Positions 16,423 through 25,046 of a DNA stretch of 64,000 nucleotides are shown one piece after another. Origin of the DNA: Thalassomonas sp. RHCl1 (GTDB taxonomy: Bacteria > Pseudomonadota > Gammaproteobacteria > Enterobacterales > Alteromonadaceae). The notes under the pieces are model-generated. The model had not been told where the DNA came from. It saw nothing but the letters and a program-made list of their open reading frames with translations, and did not search any database. Each line of letters opens with the position of its first letter. Position 1 is the stretch's first letter. A program made the translations under genes and the position numbers. The stretch is from positions 434,001-498,000 of the forward strand of contig NZ_CANDNZ010000003.1 in NCBI RefSeq assembly GCF_947387555.1, read 5' to 3'.

Positions 16423-16499
16423 ATTAATAATTTCTTATTATTTCCTTAATTTGACTGTAACCAAACTGTCATTTATCCGGCCTAACATTATAAAAAAAC

Positions 16500-16511
16500 T
16501 GGTATAGACCA
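16500..16511. promoter_or_regulatory. Operator 2, TGGTATAGACCA, GntR/HutC type
   Basis: This second copy at 16500-16511 is identical to operator 1 over 14 bases with flanks, 89 bp centre to centre. It lies 72 bp before the TonB receptor start and just downstream of an AT-rich stretch that could hold a -10 box (ACATTATAAA, about 16485-16494), so binding there would block transcription. Confidence 0.75.
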
Positions 16512-16583
16512 AAAAAGCCAGAAAAACATAAACAACTCACTCATTCATAAGTTAAGTGCCAACATAAAGATAAGGGTCATAAA

Positions 16584-19442
16584 ATGTTAAAGCTCAAGCC
16601 AGTTGCGGCAGCCATCATGGCAATAACCAGCATAAATGCGTTTGCCGACGGATCGGTGATAGGTGAAATTAGTGATGCCTCCGGTAAATTATCCGGGGCT
16701 AAGATCTCTATTGTTGGCGCCAATTTTGTCACCGCTTCCGACAAGCAGGGGAAATTTAATCTCAGCCATTTACCTCCCGGACAGCATACCCTAAAAATTG
16801 ATTATCTGGGTTACCAGCCCAAAGAAGTGATGATTAACGTCACCGACAGCCAGGAAGTCAATCTCGGCGCCCTGCAGCTAAGCTATGCCGCAGACTCTTT
16901 ACAGGAAGCACAAGCCATTGAAGAAGTGGTGGCCCTGGGTTATATGCATCGCGGCAATATGCTCGCCATGAATATGCAAAAAGAAGCGCACAATATCAAA
17001 AATATCTTATCTGCCGACGGCATAGGTAAGTTGCCCGACCGCAATGCCGCCGAGGCGGTGCAGCGCATGCCGGGCATCTCCATTGAGCGGGACCAGGGGG
17101 AAGGACGTTTTGTCGCGGTACGCGGCCTGCCGGCGCAGTGGAACTCCACCAGCATTAACGGCGATCGCCTGCCCACGGCGGAAGAAGAAACCACCAGCCG
17201 CGCCGTCGCCTTTGACTTTTTCCCCACCGATATGATCGAAATGGTGGAAGTCTCCAAAGCCATTACCCCGGATATGGAAGGTGATGCCATCGGCGGTAAT
17301 GTTAACTTTATCACCAGCCGGGCTCCGGACGAGCAAATCTTTACCATCAATATCGCCGCCGGCGACTCGGAAAAAGCACAAGGTGGCAGCCAGTCGTTTA
17401 ATGTTTTATACGGCGACCGCTCGGCAAACGGGCGTTTTGGTTACCTGGTCAACGCCACCGCCTGGGAGCGAGACTGGGCCACGGATAACTATGAGCCGCG
17501 CCGCGCCATTGACGACGACGGTATCGCCGGTGTTCACCGCCTGGAGCTGCGCGACTATACCGGCACCCGCACCACCTATGGCTTAAATGCCTCGGCGGAA
17601 TACCTGCTCGATAACGGCCTGGTATTCGCCAAAGCCATGTACGGCACCCTCAGCGATGAAGAAACCCACTACAAACACCGTATCCGCTTTAATAAAAACC
17701 GGGTGGAGCTACAGGAAATCTACAATGAGCTGATCACACAAATGCACGGTTTTCAAATCGGCGGCGAGCATGATCTTGACTTAAACACCCAGCTCAACTG
17801 GCAATTAAGCACCTATGAAAATACCTTTGAGTACGGCGATATTCCTAACAAGGAAGACAATGCCTATTACGTGGTTAAATTCAAACAAGCGGTGGAATTT
17901 GATGATGACGTCGGCCAGCGTAACGGCAGCGACACCGGCAGCGGCCTGGTGTATAACACCATAGACGGCGGCACAGATCCCGGCCGTGAAATCGGCAGCC
18001 ATTTACCGGACGACTGGGTCATGGATCCACAACAGGCGATATTGGCGGATGTCGAGTTATACGGCATAGATGTTAAAGAGCGTGACAAAATCGTACTGCA
18101 ATTGGATTTAACCCATGCCTATGACTCACAGCTGGAATTAAAAACCGGCTTTAAATACCGTGAAAAAGAGCGCAACGCCAGCTTTTACGATAAATTCTAC
18201 GGCTGGAATGAAGCCGAATACGGCCCGACACCGACCATGGCAGATATCGCCGATGACTTGGGGGTTGAGCTAAAAGACCAGCCGGGGCGCAGCGACTACC
18301 TCGACGGCGATATGCCGCTCAGTTACCACCAGCATTTCTCCCAGGTGATCCCGGTCAACGACTTAAAGCGCTGGTGGCAACAAAACCAACACAAACTCAC
18401 CTTTTTACCGGAAGACTCACAAACCGTTGAAAACGGCGGCGGCTTAAACCGCAATTTTGACTTAAATGAAAGCCACACCTCACTTTACGGCATGGCCACC
18501 TATCAGTTAAATGACGAACTCACCCTGTTAGGCGGGATCCGGGCCACCCATACCGACACCGAAGTTGACGGCTATGTTGCAGTAGAAAATGACAGCGGCA
18601 CCAGCGTCGAGCCGGAAAAAGGCAGTAAAAAATACTGGTCGGTATTACCTTCGCTGCATCTCACCTATGAGCTTGATGATTTACGCCAGGTAAGAATGGC
18701 GTTAACCCGCACCTTCGCCCGTCCGGACTTTGGCCAGTTATCACCGGGGGCCACATATCTGGAAATGGAAAACCAGTTGAAGTCGGGTAACCCGGAACTC
18801 GACCCTACCTATTCCAACAACTTTGATTTAATGTACGAGCATTATTTCGATAATGCCGGCATGTTCTCCGTCGGCTATTTCTATAAGCAAATCACCGACC
18901 CGGTATTTTCACAAACCTACCAGGGCAGCTACCGTGACCAGTCGGTGACAGTGAAAAGCCCGCTCAACGGCGACGATGCCTGGCTGCACGGCATCGAGTT
19001 TGCCACCAACACCAGCTTAGGTTTTATTTCCCCGGCGATGGAAAACTTTGGCTTTAGCTTTAACTTCACGCTGATGGACTCAGAAATGGATATCCCCGGC
19101 CGTGGAGATAAAGTGAAAATCTCCCGCCAGGCAGATGAGCTTTATAACTTCGCCTTTTACTTTGACAACAACGATTTTAGCGCCCGTGTCGCCGTCAACC
19201 ATAAAGGGGAATATATTGAAGATCACGGCAGCAATACCGACTTAGACACATACTATGGTGACTATACCAGTGTTGACGCCACTGCCTCTTATTACCTGAC
19301 CGACAATGCCATGGTATATCTGGAGCTCAACAACCTTACCGACGAGCCGCTGGAATATTACACCGGCTCAGAGCAGCGCCCCAACCAGATTGAATACTAC
19401 GGCCTGCGCGGACAAATAGGCATTAAGTACGACTTTTTCTAG
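16584..19442 (+). CDS. TonB-dependent receptor with N-terminal carboxypeptidase-like domain
   Basis: The 952-residue outer-membrane receptor has a signal peptide (1-21), a CarboxypepD_reg-like domain (about 25-95: GEISDASGKLSGAKISI in part, LPPGQHTLKIDYLGY), a plug with GIGKLPDRNAAEAVQRMPGI in shortened view and VRGLPAQWNSTSINGDRLP-like residues, and a large beta-barrel ending in aromatic IKYDFF. This is the TonB receptor type common in marine Alteromonadales for sugars and other large ligands. AAGGG lies before ATG. It heads the phnX operon, 99 bp upstream of phnX, so its ligand may be a phosphonate or phosphonate-bearing molecule. Confidence 0.92.
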   Translation: MLKLKPVAAAIMAITSINAFADGSVIGEISDASGKLSGAKISIVGANFVTASDKQGKFNLSHLPPGQHTLKIDYLGYQPKEVMINVTDSQEVNLGALQLSYAADSLQEAQAIEEVVALGYMHRGNMLAMNMQKEAHNIKNILSADGIGKLPDRNAAEAVQRMPGISIERDQGEGRFVAVRGLPAQWNSTSINGDRLPTAEEETTSRAVAFDFFPTDMIEMVEVSKAITPDMEGDAIGGNVNFITSRAPDEQIFTINIAAGDSEKAQGGSQSFNVLYGDRSANGRFGYLVNATAWERDWATDNYEPRRAIDDDGIAGVHRLELRDYTGTRTTYGLNASAEYLLDNGLVFAKAMYGTLSDEETHYKHRIRFNKNRVELQEIYNELITQMHGFQIGGEHDLDLNTQLNWQLSTYENTFEYGDIPNKEDNAYYVVKFKQAVEFDDDVGQRNGSDTGSGLVYNTIDGGTDPGREIGSHLPDDWVMDPQQAILADVELYGIDVKERDKIVLQLDLTHAYDSQLELKTGFKYREKERNASFYDKFYGWNEAEYGPTPTMADIADDLGVELKDQPGRSDYLDGDMPLSYHQHFSQVIPVNDLKRWWQQNQHKLTFLPEDSQTVENGGGLNRNFDLNESHTSLYGMATYQLNDELTLLGGIRATHTDTEVDGYVAVENDSGTSVEPEKGSKKYWSVLPSLHLTYELDDLRQVRMALTRTFARPDFGQLSPGATYLEMENQLKSGNPELDPTYSNNFDLMYEHYFDNAGMFSVGYFYKQITDPVFSQTYQGSYRDQSVTVKSPLNGDDAWLHGIEFATNTSLGFISPAMENFGFSFNFTLMDSEMDIPGRGDKVKISRQADELYNFAFYFDNNDFSARVAVNHKGEYIEDHGSNTDLDTYYGDYTSVDATASYYLTDNAMVYLELNNLTDEPLEYYTGSEQRPNQIEYYGLRGQIGIKYDFF

Positions 19443-19467
19443 CCATTTTCTAACCATAGTAAATAAC

Positions 19468-19498
19468 ACCGGCTTGACCTTTAAATGGCTTAGCCGGT
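19468..19498 (+). other. Intercistronic hairpin between the TonB receptor gene and phnX
   Basis: ACCGGCT (19468-19474) pairs with AGCCGGT (19492-19498) with a 17-base loop, and CATTTT follows. It could be a leaky terminator that lowers expression of phnX relative to the receptor, or a stability element. Confidence 0.4.
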
Positions 19499-19541
19499 CA
19501 TTTTCCCTGACAAATTTTCCGGATGATTACCAGGAGTAAAC

Positions 19542-20351
19542 ATGAACAAGATTGAAGCCGTTATTTTAGATTGGGCCGGTACCGTGGTTGACTACGGCTC
19601 AGTTGCCCCCACCAGCATTTTTGTCGAGGCCTTCAAACAGGCATTCAACTTTGACATCAGCTTAAACGAAGCCCGTATTCCCATGGGCATGGGCAAATGG
19701 GACCACATCAAAGCCTTAGGTTTATTGCCCGAAGTAGATGCCCGCTGGCGTGCCCGGTTCGGTCAAAGCATGACGGATGACACCGTAGATCAGATTTACC
19801 AAACCTTTATGCCGCTGCAAATCGCCAAGGTGGTAGAACATGCCGAACCGATTGCCGGAGTATTGGAAACCCTTGAGTGGCTGGCAAGCCAAAACATTAA
19901 AATCGGCTCCTGCTCCGGCTACCCCAGGGCAGTCATGGAAGCTTTAGTGCCGGTCGCCGCCGATTTTGGCTATAAGCCCGACAACTATGTTGCCAGCGAT
20001 GATTTAGCGCCCGGCTCCCGCCCCGGTCCCTGGATGGCGCTGCAAAACGTGATTGAACTTGGGGTAAAAGATGTCGCCAACTGCATCAAATTTGACGATT
20101 CAGCCCCGGGGGTCACCGAAGGTTTAACCGCCGGTATGTGGAGTGTCGGCATTGCCGTAACCGGTAACGCCATCGGCTTAACCGAGCATGAATGGCAGGC
20201 ATTAACCCTGGATCAGCAGGCAGAATTAACCACCCGGGCCTACAACAAGCTATATCAGGCGGGCGCCCATTATGTGGTGGACTCACTCGCCGACGCCACC
20301 TTAGTGGTACAGGAAATTATGGCCAGACGCACTCGCGGCGAACGGCCATAA
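19542..20351 (+). CDS. phnX: Phosphonoacetaldehyde hydrolase (phosphonatase)
   Basis: PhnX cleaves the carbon-phosphorus bond of phosphonoacetaldehyde to acetaldehyde and phosphate. The 269-residue haloacid-dehalogenase protein has the nucleophile Asp10 in [13 protein letters not shown], the Schiff-base Lys52 in [24 protein letters not shown] for the second motif, and [14 protein letters not shown] plus KFDDSAPGV for the third and fourth. Length and motifs match the Bacillus/Pseudomonas enzyme. AGGAG precedes ATG. No phnW transaminase is in the operon; the following FAD oxidoreductase may supply the aldehyde. Confidence 0.95.
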   Translation: MNKIEAVILDWAGTVVDYGSVAPTSIFVEAFKQAFNFDISLNEARIPMGMGKWDHIKALGLLPEVDARWRARFGQSMTDDTVDQIYQTFMPLQIAKVVEHAEPIAGVLETLEWLASQNIKIGSCSGYPRAVMEALVPVAADFGYKPDNYVASDDLAPGSRPGPWMALQNVIELGVKDVANCIKFDDSAPGVTEGLTAGMWSVGIAVTGNAIGLTEHEWQALTLDQQAELTTRAYNKLYQAGAHYVVDSLADATLVVQEIMARRTRGERP

Positions 20352-20394
20352 ACTGTTTATGGCAAATGGAAATCACATTCTGGAAAGTAAGCAA

Positions 20395-21792
20395 ATGACA
20401 GATGTCTTTCAACCTTTTTGGTTTGACCAGGCGATAACCGAGCAAGGGGAATTTAACTTACCTACCCTTAACAGCAATATCACCGCCGACGTCGCCATCG
20501 TCGGCGGCGGTTTTACCGGCTTATGGACAGCAATCAAAATCAAACAGCAAGCCCCCGACAGCCAGGTAGTGCTTATAGAAAAAGACCGCTGCGGCCAGGG
20601 AGCCTCGGGAAGAAACGGCGGTTGTATGCTGACCTTTTCCACCAAATATGCATCGCTGGCAAAACACTATGGCTATGAAGAGGCGATAAGATTGATCAAA
20701 CTTTCCGAGCAGGCGGTGTTTGACATCGAGCGTTTTTGCCGGCAGCACGGTATTGATGCCGACATCCGCATTGACGGCAGTTTATACACAGCCACCAACT
20801 CTTGCCAGATAAAGCAATTAAACCACTTATACGCCTTTTTACAGCAAAGCCGGGTAAGCGGCTGGCAAAAAAATGACCACAAACGCTTGCTGGGCGGCTC
20901 AGCAAAAAATATCGATGCTATCTTCAATCCGGCCGCCGGCAGTTTGCAGCCAGCCAAGTTAGTGATGGGACTGGTAAAAGTGGCGCTGTCCTTGGGGGTT
21001 AAAATATACCAGCACACCCCGTTAACTCAGCTACACAAATCTAATCCTGTTGTATTAAACACACCCTTTGGCAGCATCCGCAGTAAAAAGTGCGTGTTAG
21101 CCACCAATGCCTGGACCCCGGAAATCGTCAAAGAGCTCAAGCGCAGCATAGTATTGGTGTCTTCAGATATGCTGATCACTGAGCCTATGCCGGAGCTTTT
21201 GGCGGCACAAGGGCTAAATCATGGCATGGCGGTGGCAGACAGCCGGATTTTTGTCCATTACTACCGCACCACGCCAGAGGGGCGTTTGATGCTGGGTAAA
21301 GGCGGCAATTACTTTTCTTATGGCAATAAGATGCGCCCCTTGTTTGATCAGCCTTCACGTTATCAAAGGCAATTAAAGCGGGCTTTTAGCGCATTTTTCC
21401 CTGAATTGCCGGCAAAGTTTGCCCGCAGCTGGGCCGGCGCTTCGGATCGCTCCGCCACCGGCTTGCCCTTTTTTGGCGCGCTAAAGGATAACCCTAACAT
21501 TTTCTATGGCTTAGGCTATTCCGGCAACGGCGTGGTACAAAGCTTTTTAGGTGGTGATTTCTTAAGTTCTTTAGTGTTAGACTTGAAAAATGAACACTCC
21601 CGCTCGCCTATGGCCCGGGGCCCGTTGGCGCACTTCCCCCCCGAGCCGATAAGAAGCTTAGGAGCCAAGATGGTCAAAGCAGCAGTAAAGCGCAAAGAGC
21701 ATATGGAAGATCTGGAACAACCGCCATACTGGTTAGACTGCCAGCTGGCCAAACTTGCCGCCAGTGCCGGCAAAGCAGATAAGAATAATTAG
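20395..21792 (+). CDS. FAD-dependent amine oxidase/oxidoreductase (DAO family) of phosphonate type
   Basis: From ATG 20395 the 465-residue protein has a DAO-family fold: the FAD-binding VAIVGGGFTGLWTAIKIK stretch near 35-52, IEKDRCGQGASGRNGGCML, a middle substrate domain, and GLGYSGNGVVQSFLGG near the end. Family members oxidise N-alkyl amines and amino acids. Related enzymes recur in phosphonate clusters (PbfC/PbfD type), where they oxidise N-methyl or unmethylated 2-aminoethylphosphonate to phosphonoacetaldehyde, the PhnX substrate. It lies between phnX and the regulator gene, whose start is 1 bp after this stop. An upstream ATG at 20359 lacks a ribosome site. Confidence 0.85.
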   Translation: MTDVFQPFWFDQAITEQGEFNLPTLNSNITADVAIVGGGFTGLWTAIKIKQQAPDSQVVLIEKDRCGQGASGRNGGCMLTFSTKYASLAKHYGYEEAIRLIKLSEQAVFDIERFCRQHGIDADIRIDGSLYTATNSCQIKQLNHLYAFLQQSRVSGWQKNDHKRLLGGSAKNIDAIFNPAAGSLQPAKLVMGLVKVALSLGVKIYQHTPLTQLHKSNPVVLNTPFGSIRSKKCVLATNAWTPEIVKELKRSIVLVSSDMLITEPMPELLAAQGLNHGMAVADSRIFVHYYRTTPEGRLMLGKGGNYFSYGNKMRPLFDQPSRYQRQLKRAFSAFFPELPAKFARSWAGASDRSATGLPFFGALKDNPNIFYGLGYSGNGVVQSFLGGDFLSSLVLDLKNEHSRSPMARGPLAHFPPEPIRSLGAKMVKAAVKRKEHMEDLEQPPYWLDCQLAKLAASAGKADKNN

Positions 21793-21793
21793 C

Positions 21794-22504
21794 ATGCCAT
21801 TATACCAAACGATTAAAGATGCCCTGCCCGAGCTGACGCTTTCAGGGGAGATGACCGACAGTGATAAAACCCCGGGAAAATTACCCTCGGAAAGGCAGCT
21901 GCAACAGCAGTTTAATTCCACCCGGGTAACAGTGCGCGAGGCGTTAATGCGCCTTGAAGCCGAAGGGGTGATCTACCGGCAAAACCGCATCGGCTGGTTT
22001 TTATGCCCGAAGCGCCTGCTGTGGGATCCGATCCAAAAAGTTAATTTTTATCAACTGGCAAAAAACCAGGGACTAAAAGCAAGAACCGACTTGTTAACCT
22101 GCAAACAAACCCGGGTCAGCGATGAGATTTTTCAGGCCTTTGCCCTCGATAAGCAAAGCGATTTTTATGAGCTATATCGTATCCGCTACCTCGATGATCG
22201 GCCTGTGATGGTTGAAGAAATTTATTGTCCGGCGCAGCAGTTTCCCGGCCTGGCTGAAAAAGCCCTGGATAGCTCGATCACCACCATTTTTCAGGATGAC
22301 TATCAAGTCAAAATCAGCCACGAGCAAAGTGACATTATTGTCACTGCCCTGCCCGATGATAAGGCCGAACAGCTTAACTTAAACGGCGGTGCCGCCTGCT
22401 TGAAAATCATCAGAAAACGCTTCAACGCGCAGCAAGAGTTAGTGGATTACAATATTGAATATTGGCTACACAGCGCCATTGAAATGCGGGTACAAAGTAA
22501 TTAA
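21794..22504 (+). CDS. GntR/HutC-family regulator with UTRA ligand domain
   Basis: The 236-residue protein has an N-terminal GntR winged helix (about 30-85: GKLPSERQLQQQFNSTRVTV, REALMRLEAEGVI) and a UTRA effector domain from about 95 (LYRIRYLDDRPVMVEEIYCP, LKIIRKRF). ATG 21794 starts 1 bp after the oxidoreductase stop, so it is co-expressed. Such regulators in phosphonate clusters (PhnR type) respond to aminoethylphosphonate or its relatives. Two GTATAGAC-type sites before the operon fit its family. The first two dozen residues (MPLYQTIKDAL...) are usual for GntR proteins. Confidence 0.88.
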   Translation: MPLYQTIKDALPELTLSGEMTDSDKTPGKLPSERQLQQQFNSTRVTVREALMRLEAEGVIYRQNRIGWFLCPKRLLWDPIQKVNFYQLAKNQGLKARTDLLTCKQTRVSDEIFQAFALDKQSDFYELYRIRYLDDRPVMVEEIYCPAQQFPGLAEKALDSSITTIFQDDYQVKISHEQSDIIVTALPDDKAEQLNLNGGAACLKIIRKRFNAQQELVDYNIEYWLHSAIEMRVQSN

Positions 22505-22595
22505 TCATCCAAGGCGAATAACGCGAGTGCAGTGTTATTTGCCAGCGTGAAACCAGCAAAACGGTTGGCATAAAAATGCTGATTTTCACGTCCCC

Positions 22596-23795
22596 CTATT
22601 TAACCCCCAACAATAGCTTACCGGTGGCGACAGCTGTTGGATAGATGATCACCGGTTTACTCTGCTGAATTTGAAAAACCAATGGGATCAAAGCATTATT
22701 TTGTCCATTTTGTCCGAATCTGACCGGCCCCCAAAAAGTCGTTTCATTGATTTTGGCCAGTTCATTACGCACCAATTCACCCTCAATACTCTCGGCACGC
22801 TCTAAAGAGAGCTGAAATAAGACACCGGCAAGAGCAGCAGAGGCTTCAACATAGTCCGGTAATTTACCGTAGCGGTTTTGAAAAGCCTGAACGAAGTTTG
22901 CTGTTGTCCCAAAAATGTCACTGCCGGTGTACTGAACTGCGGGATGCCACCAGGCCGCACTGGTGACATTCTCAGCCAAGGGGCCGACAGCGTCGATAAA
23001 TTCCTGGTAAGCTGGTGCAGCAATCATAGTTAACACCGGGGCTGTGATGTCAAGCTTTGCCATTTGCTGCCTTAAAAATATCAGGTCTGCGGTATACCCG
23101 AGTGCAAATATCCAATTCGGACGCAAATTTTTTAACTGCTGCAATGCTAACGAATGATCACTGGCGTCAATAGCGTAAGGGCTGTACAAAACTATGTTCA
23201 TTTCCCGCTTTTGGCTGGATATCTTCACTTCCCGCGCAATAGAGAGCGGAAAAAGATCTTTGCGTACCAGCAAAGCCACCTTGTCAGTCAGGGGCAAAGT
23301 TTGCTTTACCAAATCCATCAGCGGCTCAATTAGTGTTTCATTAGGTGTGAATATGCCAAAAAGATATTTGTGCCCCCGGCTATAAGCTTGATAAGAAGAG
23401 GCTGTTACTGCGATCATCGGAACATGATGTTTTTGCGCTACTGCAGAAGCTTCTCTTGCCGCCATAGAGCCGTAGGGCGCAAAAAGGAGGTTAACGTTAT
23501 CTTTGCCGACCAGGGTTTCGACAGCTTCCCGGGCTTTGGCCGAGTCCGATTGATAATCAATATAAACAATTCTAACAGCATGGTTTCTGCCACCTATATC
23601 GATCCCTCCCTGTTTGTTAATAATGTCGGCCCAAAGCTCATAACCCCGCTGTTGTTTGGCCGCCTCTAACGCCAGTTTTCCCGTAAACGGCAATGGCGCG
23701 CCGATATGTATGACAGGCTGGGCATGGGTGAACAGATTCGTTAAGAGTAGTGCCATGGACAAGCATATTCGGCATATAGAGGACAACCCTGCCAT
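22596..23795 (-). CDS. Branched-chain amino acid-type ABC transporter substrate-binding protein
   Basis: The 399-residue periplasmic protein has a signal peptide (about 1-25, ending THAQ) and a Peripla_BP_6 (LivJ/amide-binding) fold: IHIGAPLPFTGKLALEAAKQQRGYELW in segments, RIVYIDYQSDSAKA, LLFAPYGSMAAREASAVAQ and later RNELAKINETTFWGPVRFG. The family binds branched-chain amino acids, amides or aromatic acids for an ABC importer. No permease or ATPase gene is adjacent. It is convergent with the phosphonate regulator gene, 91 bp away, so a part in phosphonate uptake is possible but not shown. Confidence 0.85.
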   Translation of the reverse strand: MAGLSSICRICLSMALLLTNLFTHAQPVIHIGAPLPFTGKLALEAAKQQRGYELWADIINKQGGIDIGGRNHAVRIVYIDYQSDSAKAREAVETLVGKDNVNLLFAPYGSMAAREASAVAQKHHVPMIAVTASSYQAYSRGHKYLFGIFTPNETLIEPLMDLVKQTLPLTDKVALLVRKDLFPLSIAREVKISSQKREMNIVLYSPYAIDASDHSLALQQLKNLRPNWIFALGYTADLIFLRQQMAKLDITAPVLTMIAAPAYQEFIDAVGPLAENVTSAAWWHPAVQYTGSDIFGTTANFVQAFQNRYGKLPDYVEASAALAGVLFQLSLERAESIEGELVRNELAKINETTFWGPVRFGQNGQNNALIPLVFQIQQSKPVIIYPTAVATGKLLLGVK

Positions 23796-24057
23796 TCAAT
23801 AGACACTCAGTTCAATAAAAGCGCAGGATCATTATAGTATATCTCTTATCGCCGCCGGCAGAGATGGGCATATGCAACCGAAGACGCTATGTACCAGGCA
23901 AACACGCATTTGTAGCTGTAAGACTCTGCATTTATATCAAGAATGATAACCCTACGAAAAATATTTGCGTAAAAGTGTGGTTAGACAAAAGTTTCGTATT
24001 CCGTTCATTTTCTTAATATTGGAAATTTCAGCAGATAGATTGATATAGGAGTATAAA

Positions 24058-24269
24058 ATGTATATTTTACGCTTTATTAAATGCTTAATAGTTAGGAGCT
24101 TAGAGAGCATAGGTGACTTCTCAAGATTTATTTAAAAAAGGAAATTTCTTTAAAGCCAGAATTACCAGGGTTGAACCTGCAATTAATCACACTGGTTTGC
24201 AGCGGTATTTATTTTACTTATCAAACTAAAAAAAGTTTTATTGACGGCTTAAGTAAAAACAACAGCTAA
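24058..24269 (+). pseudogene. Frameshifted small membrane-protein ORF
   Basis: A strong AGGAG site stands 7 bases before ATG 24058, opening a 25-codon frame that stops at 24135. From about 24113 another frame continues to a TAA at 24267-24269 and holds a hydrophobic stretch (LNLQLITLVCSGIYFTYQ). One indel near 24115-24135 would join them into an about 70-residue protein. The TAA overlaps a CTAACAA motif like those at integron cassette ends. Either a decayed cassette gene or two chance frames. The remaining gap from 23796 to 24057 shows nothing. Confidence 0.35.
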
Positions 24270-24320
24270 CAAGTTCAATAATCGCAATAGCTGCGCTCTT
24301 TTCAGCTATGACCCCTTAGC
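24264..24320 (+). other. attC-like junction, 57 bp
   Basis: GCTAA (24265-24269) and TTAGC (24316-24320) form an outer stem, and ATAGCTG pairs with CAGCTAT inside. The 57-bp size is that of short integron attC sites, and the next start codon is 21 bp away. The spacers are unequal (17 and 6 bases) and the right core is CTTAGC, not GTTRRRY, so this is only suggestive. Confidence 0.25.
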
Positions 24321-24341
24321 AGATAAACAGGAAAGTTAATT

Positions 24342-24506
24342 ATGAGTATTATTGAAAGTGTCCTTATTGCTTTAGGCTTGTCGCCAGGTAAAGAGTTGGC
24401 AGATTCTATGCGAGAATCAAAGACGTTAACAATTATGATTATCCTTGGTCTTGTTTTATTCGCTGGTTTCGCTTTATTTTTACTTCATATGGCGGGCAAG
24501 CAATAA
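24342..24506 (+). CDS. Small single-pass membrane protein, 54 residues
   Basis: ATG 24342 is preceded by AGGAAAG. The product has a short N-terminal helix (SIIESVLIALGLSPGKELAD), then one hydrophobic span (about 30-48: TIMIILGLVLFAGFALFLL) and a basic end. It is typical of small inner-membrane proteins of unknown role. It belongs to a run of short unrelated genes on the same strand with integron-like motifs between them. Confidence 0.65.
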   Translation: MSIIESVLIALGLSPGKELADSMRESKTLTIMIILGLVLFAGFALFLLHMAGKQ

Positions 24507-24556
24507 TTGTAACCTGGTGTAGTAACCAGCTAGCAAGTCCATGTCATTCGTTAGAC
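24507..24556 (+). other. Second cassette-boundary-like motif ending in GTTAGAC
   Basis: After the stop of the 54-residue gene, TTGTAAC (24507-24513) and GTTAGAC (24550-24556) flank a CTGG/CCAG hairpin. GTTAGAC fits the GTTRRRY integron core, and the next start (TTG 24572) is 16 bp away. The left half does not pair well, so support is weak. Confidence 0.2.
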
Positions 24557-24571
24557 GTTTTGGAGCATTAT

Positions 24572-25026
24572 TTGAAGTTTTCTGTATTCATTTTATATTT
24601 CTTTGCAATGCACGTATTTGCTTGTGGAGAACTGACAGAAAAAGCGTTTCTTCCTTTTGCCGTTGAAATTGAAAACAGTGCCGGAAAAAACATGAAGACA
24701 TACGAAGTATTTTTTCCTGTCAAAGATATCAAGGAAACAAATTTTTTTTAAATGGCATAACGTCATATGTGCCGGAACTCTTTCAAATAGAGCTGTATTA
24801 TCTGGAAACAGACCGCTATATTGGTGATTATTATTCGGCAATGCTGACCCTTAATAAATCACTTATAAATAAAGCTTTAATCGTTGGCAGTTACAATGCA
24901 CTGAACAGGGAAAAAACTTCTTTAGTCTTTTGCGGTAATTTCAAACGGTTTGAATTAACATCACAGCTAGAAAATAAGCGGCCTGATTTAAGAGATGTAG
25001 CGCCCCCCAAGCCACTTATACTTTGA
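24572..25026 (+). pseudogene. Exported protein gene split by a frameshift at a T8 tract
   Basis: A TTG at 24572, six bases after GGAG, gives a signal peptide (KFSVFILYFFAMHVFACG) and about 60 codons to a TAA at 24749-24751, directly after eight T. With one more T in the tract the frame continues as NFFLNGITSYVPELFQIELYY to 25026, for a protein of about 151 residues. So this is a frameshift mutation, a sequencing error in the homopolymer, or a slippery tract giving two products. The family was not recognised. The amidase gene starts 20 bp after. Confidence 0.65.
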
Positions 25027-25046
25027 TATTTATCTAAGGGAATGAG

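Noticed and set aside
22596-23795. Solute-binding protein as part of the phosphonate operon
   Set aside because: It is on the opposite strand, is LivJ-like rather than a phosphonate-binding type, and has no copy of the operator upstream that I could see.
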